From Viscum album (lineage: Eukaryota; Streptophyta; Magnoliopsida; Santalales; Viscaceae), in assembly GCA_963277665.1 (NCBI GenBank), contig OY728153.1:270976250-271040249 (forward strand): 64,000 bases of DNA, in the 5' to 3' direction. Both the position numbers and the translations under genes were made by a program. Under the pieces are notes generated by a model that was not told where the DNA came from, searched no databases, and saw only the letters and a program-made list of their open reading frames with translations. Shown here in pieces: positions 1 to 11,301 of this stretch. Position 1 is the stretch's first letter. Each line of letters opens with the position of its first letter.

Positions 1-2272
1 GAAAGAATCATATGTGCATATTAGTTAGACAAGATCATGGAATACACATAGTTAGATTAATGTATTGTCAAATAATATGCCTCCTGATATTTATCTCACC
101 CTTATTTGGAGGGACTCCATAGGTTTGGGTCCTCACATCCATATTTCCAACTGATGGGAATCCCCTTGACTGTATTCCCCAACCAAGAACAATGAATGAA
201 TTTAAATTGTATGTCCCTAAAAAATAAGGAATCTTCCCATAGAGTGTTATACCTATGATAATCCTATAACATATTCCTCATACACTATGAGAAAAACCTT
301 CAAAGCTCCTCTATAGGCATGGGTCCTCACAACTGAACTATAATGGGTTTGATTCCCGTATAAATGGGATACATTGGAAAATTATGTGAGGTCCGAACCA
401 AACATCCCAAATGAATTATAATTCTATATAGGACACATTTAAAATAGGTACATGTCTGTAATGTGAGTTTATATCACTTCTATTCCCCTGGGGATGAATT
501 GGTGTAAGTCCCACATGAATCATTGGCTCGACAACATTCACCTAGGCATCCTTCCTATATGATGTTAAAATGTCTGGTTTGGTCCTTATCTTATGACTTT
601 AAAAAGTTATGTGTCCTCTTATGTTTCACTAAACTATTTGGGTTCATATTCCTTTGATTAGGATATTTAGGGATCCCATATCATGAGTTTTATCCCCACA
701 TCAAAACAACTCCCATCTCCATGGATAATTATATAATCCACAGTGTTCCACATTGTGGCTGAAAACCAAGATCATAATAATTACGACACAAGAATATATA
801 ATATATTCATGAAAAGGATACCATTTATGGAGAACCTCTAATATATATAGATTTCTCTATTGAGTAGGAACCTCATAAATATATAGATGATTCCCAATTA
901 CATGAATTCTAATAATTGGTTTAAGGATGACCTACGTTATACATGGTAATTAATAAAGGATTTGAGAATATATATTAAATCTATATAAGAGTAACATAGT
1001 TGGAAACAATTCCCCCCAAACGGTGTGATTTGCCTGGCCTCCCATCCTTTCTACCATTGTGAGTCCTTAATCCACATTGAACAATTTTATGAAAACCACT
1101 TTCCTTTTGAATGTAGTCTTGAAAAATGTAACCATTGGGTTTTTCTATCTCCATGAAAAGATACTATTGGAAACCGCCTAGAAAATACCTTGGTATATGT
1201 GTCTGACATAGATATTGTCCCACCAACACCACAAAACTCTATTTAAATCCCTTATTGACTTTAAGGATAAAACAGATATTCATGACATCTTTATGATAGA
1301 AATAAAATATTTATCATTCTATTAGTATAATATATAAATTTATTTCTTAGCTATTCACTCATTTAAAAATTTATATTTTCATTTGTGGACGTGTGGACTA
1401 CCACCTCCACAAAGTGATCTGACACCTTTTTATTATCACATTAATGATATAAATAACTATATATAAATAAGTATATATAAGTAAGTATATATAAATAAAT
1501 ATTAATCAATTTATGTTAAAATAATCCTTTTTTAAGGATAAATGTTACTTACCTTATTTCCACAATGGCAATTGAAAAATGGGATCATTATTCATGCATA
1601 TGTGCGACCTACCATCTCTATGATTTTAACATTAGTTAATTATTTATAACCATATTCAATGAATTTTTTTAAAATTAAATCTGATCTATACATATTAAAA
1701 TTAGACAATGATTATTATTGTAGATTGGTTTATATAATAACCCCACTGACCATGGTCGACCTACCAATGTCATATTTTGAAAATAAACTCTATATCGTCA
1801 TGAAAACTACCTTAAATTTAATTGAATAACTAATTCTACATAACTACATAATAAGTGAAATTAAATTAATAATAAATATTAAATTAACAAAATAATTTAA
1901 ATAATTTACATAATTTTATTATTTTGGTATAAAAATATACACATGATGAATCAACTCAAGGTAAGGTACTTCATCTCAATCTCCTTCATTTGAGCTATTT
2001 ATTGATTTTATACACCTAATTATTTTATTAGATGTATTTATATCCCATTTTACATTATATATCATGATTTTATCTATTATAATGATATTTAATTTGTTTT
2101 ATAATTTTATTATTTCATTATAATAATTATTTAAATATTTCCAAAGTGACAATGGATTTTTTCATATAAAAAAATCATCTTTTAAAATCTACTTAGAACT
2201 CTCTTTATCATCCATTTTCATGTTTTTAGTAGATTTTGAAAATTTTTCTATAAAATGTAAATAATATAAATA

Positions 2273-2292
2273 ATATATATATATATATATAT
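2273..2292. repeat. (AT)n microsatellite
   Basis: An uninterrupted run of ten AT dinucleotides lies inside AT-rich old LTR sequence. No function is suggested. Confidence 0.9.
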
Positions 2293-2397
2293 TTAAAAAT
2301 TATTCTTTTTATAATTATTTATGGAACATTTTTACAAATTACAAAAATAATACATAACATACATTGTGATAATGACTTTAGCACTACCATGACCATT

Positions 2398-2402
2398 ATG
2401 TG
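2398..2402. repeat. Target site duplication, left (ATGTG)
   Basis: ATGTG directly precedes the TG start of the left LTR. The matching copy after the right LTR is ATGCG (12656-12660). The one difference is C versus T at a CpG, as methyl-cytosine deamination would produce after insertion. Confidence 0.75.
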
Positions 2403-2620
2403 TGTTACAACCCACAATTTTGAATGAATTTTTGTTTCCTAAATTTGTGTGTTTTTTTAGTTTATACTAAACAAAACTATATTATATAATTAATGATGTG
2501 AGTATAATTAAAATGAGACATTTGGGTTTTGACTATTATATGACCGTTAGAAACTAAATGATGCGATTGTTGTCTCTAAATACAGGTGGTCTTGGTTAAT
2601 TAATATAGAAAGAAGATTTG

Positions 2621-2728
2621 ATGGCCTCATCCGGTAGTATCGGGCTGATCAGAGCCCATCTGACGAAACATGGGATGGAGGTAGCCCCACTAGGCTTTGC
2701 TCTGGACCAAACCAAATCCTAGCATCAT
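2621..2728 (+). pseudogene. Broken copy of a short LTR-encoded reading frame
   Basis: An ATG-started frame of about 36 codons ends in TAG near 2726. Its 3' LTR counterpart at 10234-10431 stays open for 65 codons. The two peptides share IRAHLTK, EVAPLGF and LDQT. After the stop the homologous frame can still be followed. It resembles no retroelement protein I know. It may be chance or a captured fragment. Confidence 0.35.
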
Positions 2729-3677
2729 CGTGTAAAGCTAGAGCGGAATTGCCTTCTAAATAAGTTCAAGCTTATCGAAATCACTACTTGGGAAATTTTG
2801 GCCAAGACACCCCCAAATTATCTCACCTTAGAACACCTTACACTTAGGTCCTATGCTGGGATTATAAGGGTCTATGTAACGAGACCGTAACTACTTTGTG
2901 TAATCCTTTGAGATAAATAAAATTGTGATTTCTTCCTATGGTGAAGTTTTTTTTTTCAGATGCTTGAATAAATATAGGATGTATATTAATGAATTTTGAA
3001 AAAACGGGATATTTTAAAATATTTATGTAAACCTTAAAAAATTAATGATATGTATTGATTTTCAAAAAATGGTCTTCTGGAAATGTGGTCAGTAAGAAAT
3101 TTAGAATCTAATAAGAGAAACTTAATTTTTTTGTGAATAGTAAATTATGAATAGTGATTTAATGCTTAGGATTAGTAATGTGACCAAATGGATTAGTAAT
3201 ATCACTTAATTAAAGTATTAATAAAATTTAGGCACATTTATTAAGTAATATGATTCAATAAAATAGGTAAATAACAGTTTCAGAAATTATTAGTCGAATA
3301 TTAGTTTTTTTGGGTGAATAGTGTTTTTAATTAAAAATTAAATTAAAAATATTTAGAAAAATATTTTTATAAAATGGATTTCATTTTTTAATTCAGAGCA
3401 TTGATATTAGGTTAAGGTGATTTTTGGGGTTTTTTCTGAAAAAATTAATTATCGGTGAATAGTGAAAATACAGTTTTCAGTTTTAGGTGTTTCATGACAT
3501 CATTAAGGATATAATAATTATGTAATCATTCTGGTCAAATTATGAATAGTAATATAAGGTATTAGGTGTCTCAAGTGGAGAATACCATGGGAATATACCA
3601 TGGTCAAGCACAAGGTTTTTCCAATACCACCGATGAGGTGTCCCTTAGCCATTAATGACTTGCCCCCTCACTTATCT

Positions 3678-3685
3678 TATAAATA
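3678..3685 (+). promoter_or_regulatory. TATA box of the 5' LTR
   Basis: TATAAATA followed by CCAAGAC, conserved at the same place in the other LTR (11294-11301). It is the only well-formed TATA box I noted in the LTR, and would place the transcription start about 30 bp downstream (inference). Confidence 0.65.
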
Positions 3686-5042
3686 CCAAGACTTTCCCTC
3701 ATCCATTTAATTTCCAAATCCCCATGAACGAAGTTCTTCTCTCCTTACCTCCTAAGGAGTCCTCCCAAGGTTCCATCAATCTTCCAAAGGTCCTGACCTT
3801 CATGCTTTCGAAGTTCCCCTTCAAGGTAAGGGATCTTCTCACCCTCCTCTTTTAAGTCATGACTTCTTTTATGTTGTGTCTTATAATTTCCATATATTTA
3901 TGTTGATTCTATGTTATTATATGTTTTAATTTCGGTCCATTTCATGTATAATTGTTGAGAGACCCTTTCCACTCTCTTCAATTTGTTTCTTAAATTTTTA
4001 AGGTGCGCCGTTAGGCTGCCGATTTTTTCGTAAAATAAATCGCATCTTCTCCGTTCTTTCATTTTTCCTTTTCATGTGGTATGTCATTCGAATATCCATA
4101 CCACCATCTTATTAAGTACCCATAATGTATTATGAGGTATTTATGAGTGGGTAACCCTTTTCTTATCTCTTTTAAATGTTTTCTAAAACCATGTTATATA
4201 GTCGTTATGCTGCAGAAATTTCGTCTCAAAATTTCTATCTCTTTCTCTCATGTAATTCTATTGTTTATTTACGGGGATACCCAGACATATTTTGTTTCCA
4301 TGGATGTTCATAAATATATAAATATGATATATTTTATTCTAGAATTGACATACATATAACCCTCACTCCATTTCTATGGGTTATAAATGACATAATGATA
4401 TTATTTTTAAGCTCTTTTTAAACATCACGATTTGGACATGAAACCCATTTATTGGATTCCATTTGGGTTATTTATGAAGTGTTTGATTATTATCTATGTG
4501 TCTCACATGAATTTAAAGACATATTAAGGGTGTGCCCTGAGAGTGCTCCAATGCATTGGGTAAATATTTAATCTCTAGAGATTAAAAGTTTTACGATACC
4601 TTGGTGAATAACCTTGGTAATATTTGTGACACCTTGGGGATGGAACTTGGTGATATGTTCATGAATGTCTAAATGAAATGTTGTATCCACATATTCAATT
4701 TATATTTCAAGTTATTTTCCTTATGATATGCCTATACTTCCATTTCTCATATCATTATGTTGTTATTCAAGTTCTTATTGATATCACAAGTACACTGATT
4801 CCCTTTTTTACCCATACTGGGCCTTCTGCTCACCCTTTACTTTGATGTATGTCTCCAGGATATGAAAGGTGGTAATTTTACTTAGGATTATATGATTATT
4901 AGTACTTACTAGTGGATTAGAAGAATGTTTTATGTTGTATTCAAGTTTTATTGTTCCATATTTCCAAGACACTAGACATTAAAGATCCTCTGTATGTAAT
5001 ATGTAATGAAAAGTTATGTATTAAAATGGCGGGATGCCACAG

Positions 5043-5056
5043 TTGGTATCAAAGGA
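5043..5056 (+). other. Primer binding site (initiator tRNA-Met)
   Basis: TTGGTATCAAAGGA starts two bases after the LTR. It matches the usual plant initiator tRNA-Met PBS (TGGTATCAGAGC) except for the decayed 3' part. It sets the 5' LTR boundary and the element's orientation. Confidence 0.85.
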
Positions 5057-5491
5057 TAGTTTAGTGATTTAAGGAAATTAGCCTATGAAAATTTTTAGAA
5101 GAACCCTATATAAAAGTTTAAATATAGGGAAAACATCTTGGTATTTTGGTTACTATTGAGTAAGTGGTTTATCAAACAAATACATCCCTGTCAGGATACG
5201 AGCAGGTAGAGGCGGCTCTGGAGCATATGTACATAGGGGTAAAACACAATAAACCTCTTTGAGCTAGGCACGAATGGGAACGGGTGCACGAAAATGGTCC
5301 TTGTTTCACTCTTGGTTATGACACTCCCGGGAGATATGTTTCGTTAATCACAATCTTTTTATGAATCATTATGATGGAGTTATTTTGAAATATAATTGTT
5401 TAAGAATGAAGTTCTAAGACTTAAAATCTTTTAAATTTAAATGATTCCTAAATGAAACAAGTTTCTCACTATGATTTTATTCTTTTAGAAA
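5057..5491 (+). other. Untranslated leader between PBS and gag
   Basis: About 430 bp without an open frame or recognisable motif. It presumably holds the RNA leader and packaging region of the element. Nothing specific can be supported. Confidence 0.5.
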
Positions 5492-6548
5492 ATGGTGGGA
5501 AATAGGATGAACTGTGCAAATCGGGACCACAATGTACCATACACTGGCGGCCCTCTGATGGAATCCGGAATGAAAACATTTATGCGAATGATGAACCAAC
5601 TGACTCACGTTATGAGTAATAACATGAATCAAGCTGAGAGGCTGATCTCAGCATGAAGGGAACAACATTCTGTGGAGTTCTTTATGAGTCAAAGACCACC
5701 AACCTTCAGTGGATCGACTGACCCATTGATTTGCAGAGCATTGGATCAGCTCTATAGAGATGATCTTTTTTGTGCTATGAATTTCAATGCAAGATAAGGT
5801 CACCCTGGTTGTCTATCGCCTAGAGGGAGAAGATGATCAGTGGTGGGAACTGATCAAAAACACGAGGCAAAAAGTAGAATTTGAAGCTATGGAGTGGGAA
5901 GAGTTTAGAGGGATCTTTTTTAGTATGTATTTCTCTCGTTCCATGATAACAGGAATGGAGAAGGAGTTTCTTGAGGTGAAGCAGAAGGAGAATGAATCTG
6001 GGGGAAGCTATGAGATGAACTTCATAAGGCTTTCACGATATACCACTATCTTTGTCATGGATCCAAACGCTATGGTTGATAGATTCTTCGGTGGACTGAG
6101 ACCTCATATACGGATGAATCAAGCCAACCGAGATTATGATAGCTACAAGGAGATTGGGAGGAGTGCGATGAAAGTCGCTCTAGAGTTCGGTGAGATGCAG
6201 TGGTCTCATAAATCCAATGACAAGAAGAGATCAATGGAGCATAGCTTAGGGAGGACTTTTGATCAGGGAAGAGGAGGAAAGAAAGTGAAAATTACCACAT
6301 GTAATAAATGTGGGAGGAAGAAGTTGGGGAACTGCCTTCTTGGGAGTGGGACATGCTACAATTTTGACAGAGATGGCCACATTGAGAGGAATTGTCAGGG
6401 TGAGGTGAAACCTCAACTTCCAAACAGAAACGAAAATGGGAAGATGGTGAAGGCCCTACATGATGTCCAGTGCTTCATGTGTGGACAACGTGTGAAGTTT
6501 TACAATCACTATCCACATCTAAGGGCAGTGGAGGGGAACCAAAACTAG
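5492..6548 (+). pseudogene. gag: gag of the gypsy chromovirus (broken)
   Basis: Capsid and nucleocapsid protein that would package element RNA in cytoplasmic particles. The likely start ATG at 5492 opens about 55 codons and then hits TGA near 5654. The frame then shifts to an open stretch at 5787-6548 (253 codons). That stretch carries the retrotransposon gag core (VYRLEGEDDQWWELI; SMYFSRSM; FIRLSRYTTIF; FGGLRPHIR). Near its C-terminus is a CNKCG zinc-binding half followed by the CCHC knuckle. In the knuckle the second cysteine is replaced by Phe (C190-x2-F193-x4-H198-x4-C203), so zinc binding is probably lost. One stop and one frame change make it non-functional. Confidence 0.85.
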
Positions 6549-6639
6549 CCTTAGAAAAGGCCAAGGGATCAAGGATGTGCTTTTACAATCATGACAGCTG
6601 AAGTTGATGCTCCGAATGATGTGGTAGAAGGTACTCTTG

Positions 6640-7153
6640 TTGTCCTCTCAAAGCTAGCAAGTATTTTTTTTATTCGGGTTCTACACATTCCTTTATTTCC
6701 TCCATGTTTGCAAAGAATTTAGAATCTACCCCCGAATTGATAAAAGTAGATTTGTCAGTCAGGACTCCTAGTGGGACTATCCAAGCATCGTTAGTGTTTA
6801 GAAACTATGGTATTTACATTAGTGATCACAATCTTATCACAAATTTGGTAGTCATTTCCATGATGGAATTCATCATTATACTAGGGATGGACTGGCTCTC
6901 AAAGTATAATGCTAAGATCAATTGCATAAGTAAGGAAATATCAGTATTCTGTAATGAAAAACCTATAGTTATCTTCCAAGGAGAGATATCTCAACCTCAT
7001 CGTTGTCTAAACGAACCCCCTATATATTTCATTATGAAGTTGATTGGTGAAGAAGAAGAAGGATATGAGTGTTTGATGATAGAAAATGTCCCCATCATCC
7101 ATGATTACATTGATGTATTTCAAGAGGAGTTTCCTGGACTTCCCCCAGAATGA
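6640..7153 (+). pseudogene. pol: Aspartic protease region of pol (broken)
   Basis: The retropepsin cuts Gag-Pol. The active-site region reads Y-S-G-S-T-H-S at 6671-6691, where the family has D-S-G. The catalytic Asp codon is TAT (Tyr), so the protease is dead. Downstream, ILGMDWLSKYNAKINC marks the second conserved protease segment. YIDVFQEEFPGLPPE at the end is the usual linker into RT. A TGA at 7151-7153 ends this stretch, but the same frame continues into RT. Confidence 0.85.
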
Positions 7154-8392
7154 GAGGTAGAGTTTTCCATCAAACATGTACTAAGATGTCATCCGATATC
7201 AAAGACCCCGAATAGGATGGAAAATGAGGAGATGGAGGAATTAAAGAAAAAAATCCAAGATCTTTTGGATAAGGGGCTTATCTGACCAAGTGTGTCTCCT
7301 TGGGGAGCACCTATTCTCTTTGTGAAGAAGAAGGATGGATAGATGCGACTATGCATTGATTATAGAGAACTAAATGGGATCACAATGAAGAAATAATACC
7401 CTCTTCCAAGAATTGATGACTTATTTGACCAACATCATGTGGATCAATTATTCTCTAAGATTATCCTTTGATCTGGTTATCATCAATTGAGGGTAAAGAA
7501 AGAAGATATTCCAAAAACTGCATTCTGATCAAGATATAGGCATTATGAGTTTGTTTTTATGCCCTTCAGACTGACTAATGCACATTCTATTTTTATGGAA
7601 TTGATGAATTCAGTCTTTAAGGACTACCTTGATATCATTGTGGTAGTTTTTATTGATGAAATTTTGATATATTCCAAAAGTCACGAGGAGAATTAAGATC
7701 TTATGAGGGTTATTTCGAAAACCCAGTGGAAGGAGAGGTTTTTTGGAAAGTTCAGTAAATGTTATTTCTGTTTACAACAAGTCCCTTTCTTACGGCACAT
7801 TGTAACCAATGAGGGAATCACAGTTGACCCTACAAAGACAAAAGTTGTACATGAGTGGCCTCAACCTACTACAATAATTGAGATTTTCAGTTTTCCTTGA
7901 TGATTAGGATATAATAGGAGGTTTGTGGAAAAAATTTCACGAGTTTCTAATCCATCAACCAAGTTAACTCGAAAAGGGGTCAAGTTCATCTGGACAAAGG
8001 AGTGTGAGGAAAGATTCCAATAGCTAAAGAAGAGATTGTGGAGAAGGATTCGTTATTATTAGTGATGCATATTTAAAAGGTATTGGGTGCGTCCTCATGG
8101 AAAATGACAAGGTCATTGCTTATTCATCTCGACTGTAGAAGAATAATGAGCATAATTATTCTACGCATGATCTGGAGCTGGCTTTAGTCATTTTGGCTCT
8201 GAAGATATGGAGGCACTATCGTTGTGGGAGAAATGGGATATATACACAGACCATCAAAGTTTGAAGTATATTTTAACAAAAAAGGAATTGAACATGAGAC
8301 AAATGATATGGTTGGAACTTTTTAAAGACTATGTTTGTTCAATTCATTATCACCCTGGAAAGAGCAAACAATGTTGCGGATGCATTAAGTAG
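7154..8392 (+). pseudogene. pol: Reverse transcriptase and RNase H region of pol (broken)
   Basis: Read in the same frame as the protease, it shows [66 protein letters not shown] and [14 protein letters not shown]. The catalytic F-I-D-D box is F-I-D-E (GAA at 7658-7660). At least seven in-frame stops occur between 7151 and 7900. Several sit where relatives have Arg (GLI*PS, IL*SGYH, AF*SRY), which suggests CGA to TGA changes. RNase H follows at about 8060-8392 ([30 protein letters not shown]), with an apparent small deletion near 8035-8050. Completely inactive. Confidence 0.9.
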
Positions 8393-8438
8393 ATAAGACT
8401 AAGTTGTTCTTTCCCTGATGAGGATTTAAAAAGATTCT

Positions 8439-9968
8439 TTGATCAATGAACTAGTAAATATGGACATGGTAATTAAAAGGGAAGGGACATCATCAACCCT
8501 AACCCAAATGATTTCTCAACCAGAATTACTAGAGGGGATCAAGAAAGCTCAGAAAGAAGATCCTTTGTTACAAGAGAAGTTTGAGGCTGTAAAGGATGGA
8601 AAGTTTTTTGAGTTCAATATTGATAAAGAAGGTGTACTGAGATTTCTTACAAGACTATGTGTTCCATATATTCCGGAAATAAAGAAGGAGCTGATGGATG
8701 AAGTTCATAACTCTACATTCCCTATACATCCTGGAAGAACAAAAATGTATAGGGACCTTCGTGATCATTGTTGGTGGGATAATTTGAAAAGGGAGATTGG
8801 TGACTACAATTCAAGGTGCCTAGTATGTCAGCAACTGAAGGAAGAGCATCAACTTCTTAAAGGGGTATTTCAACCACTACCCATACCGGCATGGAAGTGG
8901 GACAATATCATTATGGACTTCATCACTGGTCTTCCAAGAACATCTAATGGAAACAATGTGTTATGGGTTATTGTGGACCGTCTCACCAAGACTGCCCATT
9001 TTATTATTATCTGAGAAGATTTATCTCTTTATCAACATTCCAGGATTTATGTAAAGGAAGTGGTAAGGCTGTATGGAGTTCCACTTTCTATCGTATCTAA
9101 TCGTGATCCAAGGTTCACATAAAAATTCTAGAGAAGTCTTCAACAAGCTCTGAGCACTGAATTGAATTTCAGTATCACCTATCTCCCCCAAACTGATGGC
9201 CAATCTGAAAGGACTATTCAAACACTTGAGGACATGCTTAGAACGTTCTCAATGGAATTTGATGGTGGATGGGATCAACATCTCCCTTTAGTTGAGTTCT
9301 CTTACAACAACATCTTCCACTCGAGCATTCAAATGGAACCTTATGAAGCTCTATATGGGAAGCAATGTAGAACTCCTACTTTTTGGGAGGAAGTTGGTGA
9401 GAGAAATTTTCTTGGGCCTGAACTTGTGCAAGAGATGACAGAAAAAGTCCATGCCATCCAATAGCACATTAAGGATTCTCAGAGTTAGAAAAAGAGATAT
9501 GATGAAAACCATCGAAGGGACTTGGTGTTTGATCTCGGCGAAAATGTATTTCTTCAAATTTCACCTTGGAAGAGAGTCATGAGGTTTGGGATGAAAGGGA
9601 AGCTCATACCTAGTTACATTGGCCCCTATGAAATCCTTGATCGTGTGGGAGCAGTGGCATATCAGCTTTCACTTCCTCCAAATCTAGTACAAGTTCTCGA
9701 TGACTTCTATGTATCCCTCTTGAGGAAGTATATACCTGACCCTCCACATGTACTAAACTCAGAGGTGGTACAACTGCAACATGACATCTCTTATGAGGAG
9801 CATCCACTGGAGATCTTGGATCATAGAGACAAGGTTCTACGCAACAAGACTACCCACCCTGTTAAGGTGTTGCGGAGAAACCAGAAATATGAAGAAGCCA
9901 CGTGGGAACCAGAGGAGTCTATGAGGCAGAAGTACCCACACCTTGTCTTTTATGAGGATATGAGTTAA
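8439..9968 (+). pseudogene. pol: Integrase with C-terminal chromodomain (broken)
   Basis: Integrase would insert the cDNA, and the chromodomain would direct it to marked chromatin. The first open part (8439-9014, 191 codons) has an intact HHCC zinc finger (H90, H97, C127, C130) and the first catalytic Asp (D160 in IIMDFITGLP). A TGA follows at 9012. The second catalytic motif reads S-N-R-D-P-R-F, with Asn (AAT at 9099-9101) for the catalytic Asp. The Glu of QTDGQSER is kept. Further stops lie near 9119, 9462 and 9487. The last open part (9522-9968, 148 codons) carries YIGPYEILDRVG, then a chromodomain at residues 97-143 (PVKVLRRN, EEATWEPEE, YPHLVF). All parts share one frame. Confidence 0.9.
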
Positions 9969-9990
9969 AATTTCAGGGATGAAATTTCTT

Positions 9991-10000
9991 AAGGGGGGAA
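9991..10000 (+). other. Polypurine tract
   Basis: AAGGGGGGAA, three bases before the 3' LTR, is the standard plus-strand primer position. It confirms orientation and the 3' LTR start. Confidence 0.85.
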
Positions 10001-10233
10001 TAATGTAATGACCTGAAATTTTGAATGAATTTTTGTTTCCTAATTTTGTGTGTTATTTTAGTTTACACTATACAAAACTATATTATTTAGTTGATGATGT
10101 GAGTATAATTAAAATGAGACCATTGGGTTTTGACTATTATATGACTTTTGGTTAATAGGACTGTGGAAACTAAATATTATGATTGTTGTCCCTAAATACA
10201 AGTGGTCTTGGTTAATTAATACAAAAAGTAGAT

Positions 10234-10431
10234 TTGATGGACTCATCTAGTAGCCTCGGGATGATCAGAGCCCATCTAACAAAACCTGGGAAGGAGGTAG
10301 CACCACTGGGATTTTCTCTGGACCAAACCCAAGCAGAACATCATCGTGTGATGCTAGAGCAGAATCACCTTCGGGAGAAGTTCAAGCTTATAAAAATCAC
10401 TACTAGGGAAATGTTGGTCGAGCCACCCTAG
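10234..10431 (+). CDS. Short open frame inside the 3' LTR, unknown
   Basis: A 65-codon frame starting MMDSSSSLGMIRAHLTK and ending TTREMLVEPP. The 5' LTR copy has the same frame but with an early stop. I recognise no domain, signal peptide or membrane segment. It lies in U3, upstream of the TATA box, so element transcripts from this promoter would not carry it. It may be chance conservation of LTR sequence. It is recorded because the frame survives in one copy of an otherwise heavily stopped element. Confidence 0.3.
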   Translation: MMDSSSSLGMIRAHLTKPGKEVAPLGFSLDQTQAEHHRVMLEQNHLREKFKLIKITTREMLVEPP

Positions 10432-11293
10432 GATTCTCTCACTTTAGCACACCTTACATTAAGGTCCTATACTGTGGTTATAAGAGGCTATGTAACGATA
10501 CCATAGCTACTTTGTGTAATCCTTTGAGATAAATAAAATTTTGATTTCTTCCTATGCTGAAGTTTGTTTTTTTCATATGTTCGAATAAATATAGGATGTA
10601 TATTGATGAGTTTTGGAAAAAGTGGATATTTTAAAATATTTATGTAATCCTTAAATAATTAATGATGTGTAATGATATTCAAAAAATGGTTTTATGGAAA
10701 TGTGTTCAGTATGAAATTTAGAATCTAATAAGATAATCATAATTTTTTTGAATAGTAAATTATGAATAGTGATTTTACGCTTAGGATTAGTAATGTGACC
10801 AAATGGATTAATAATCTCATATAAAAAAGTATTAATATAATCTAGGCACCATGATTAAGTAATGTGATTCAATAAAATACGTAAATTACTGTTTTAGAAA
10901 TTATTAGTCAAGTATTAGTTTTTTGGGGTGAATAGTGGTTTTTTAATTAAAAATTAAATAAAAAATATTTAGAAAAATATTTTTATAAAATGGAGTTCAT
11001 TTTCAAATTCAGAGCTTTGATATTAGGTTAAGGTGATTTTGGGGGTTTTTTCTGAAAAAATGAATTTTCGGTGAATAGTGAAAATACAATTTTTAGTTTC
11101 GGGTGTTTAATGACATCATTAAAGATGTAATAATTATTTAATCATTATGGTAGACTTATTAATAGTAATATAAGGTATTAGGTGTCTCAAGTGGCCAATA
11201 CCATGGGAAAATACCCTGGGAAATCCCATGGTTTCTCCAATACCACCGATGGGGTGTCCCTTGGCCATTAATGACTTGTCCCCTCACATCTCC

Positions 11294-11301
11294 TATAAAT
11301 A
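11294..11301 (+). promoter_or_regulatory. TATA box of the 3' LTR
   Basis: TATAAATA followed by CCAAGAA, the counterpart of 3678-3685. A transcript from here would run outward into the old LTR sequence. Confidence 0.6.

Larger units (their letters stand above)
1..2402 (+). repeat. Old LTR fragment (plus-oriented), left part, split by the gypsy insertion
   Basis: No open gene is seen. A block at 112-140 (ATAGGTTTGGGTCCTCACAT) is repeated at 305-330, and both resemble the reverse complement of blocks at 55549-55600 and 63721-63785. Around 1385-1410, 1595-1622 and 1750-1770 short TACCACC/TACCATC motifs recur. These match, in reverse complement, the GGTGGTAG motifs of the long LTRs near 26.3-26.8 kb and 32.7-33.1 kb. 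The motif order fits a plus-oriented LTR of that family whose start lies off the window. It is interrupted at 2402 by the chromovirus and appears to continue at 12656. Boundaries and family assignment are by eye. Confidence 0.5.
2403..5041 (+). repeat. 5' LTR of the gypsy chromovirus
   Basis: Starts TGTTACAACCC and ends GGATGCCACA, so it has TG...CA ends. It aligns along its whole length with 10004-12655. It contains a TATA box at 3678-3685 about 1.3 kb in, and a short open frame near 2620-2728 that is better preserved in the other LTR. The U5 end runs directly into the primer site. Confidence 0.9.

Noticed and set aside
3655..4359. Small plus-strand frames in the 5' LTR (3655-3855, 4147-4359) with counterparts at 11228-11545 and 11761-11958
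   Set aside because: They lie in transcribed LTR sequence, share no conserved frame beyond nucleotide similarity, and are rich in Phe and Ile as AT-rich DNA gives by chance.
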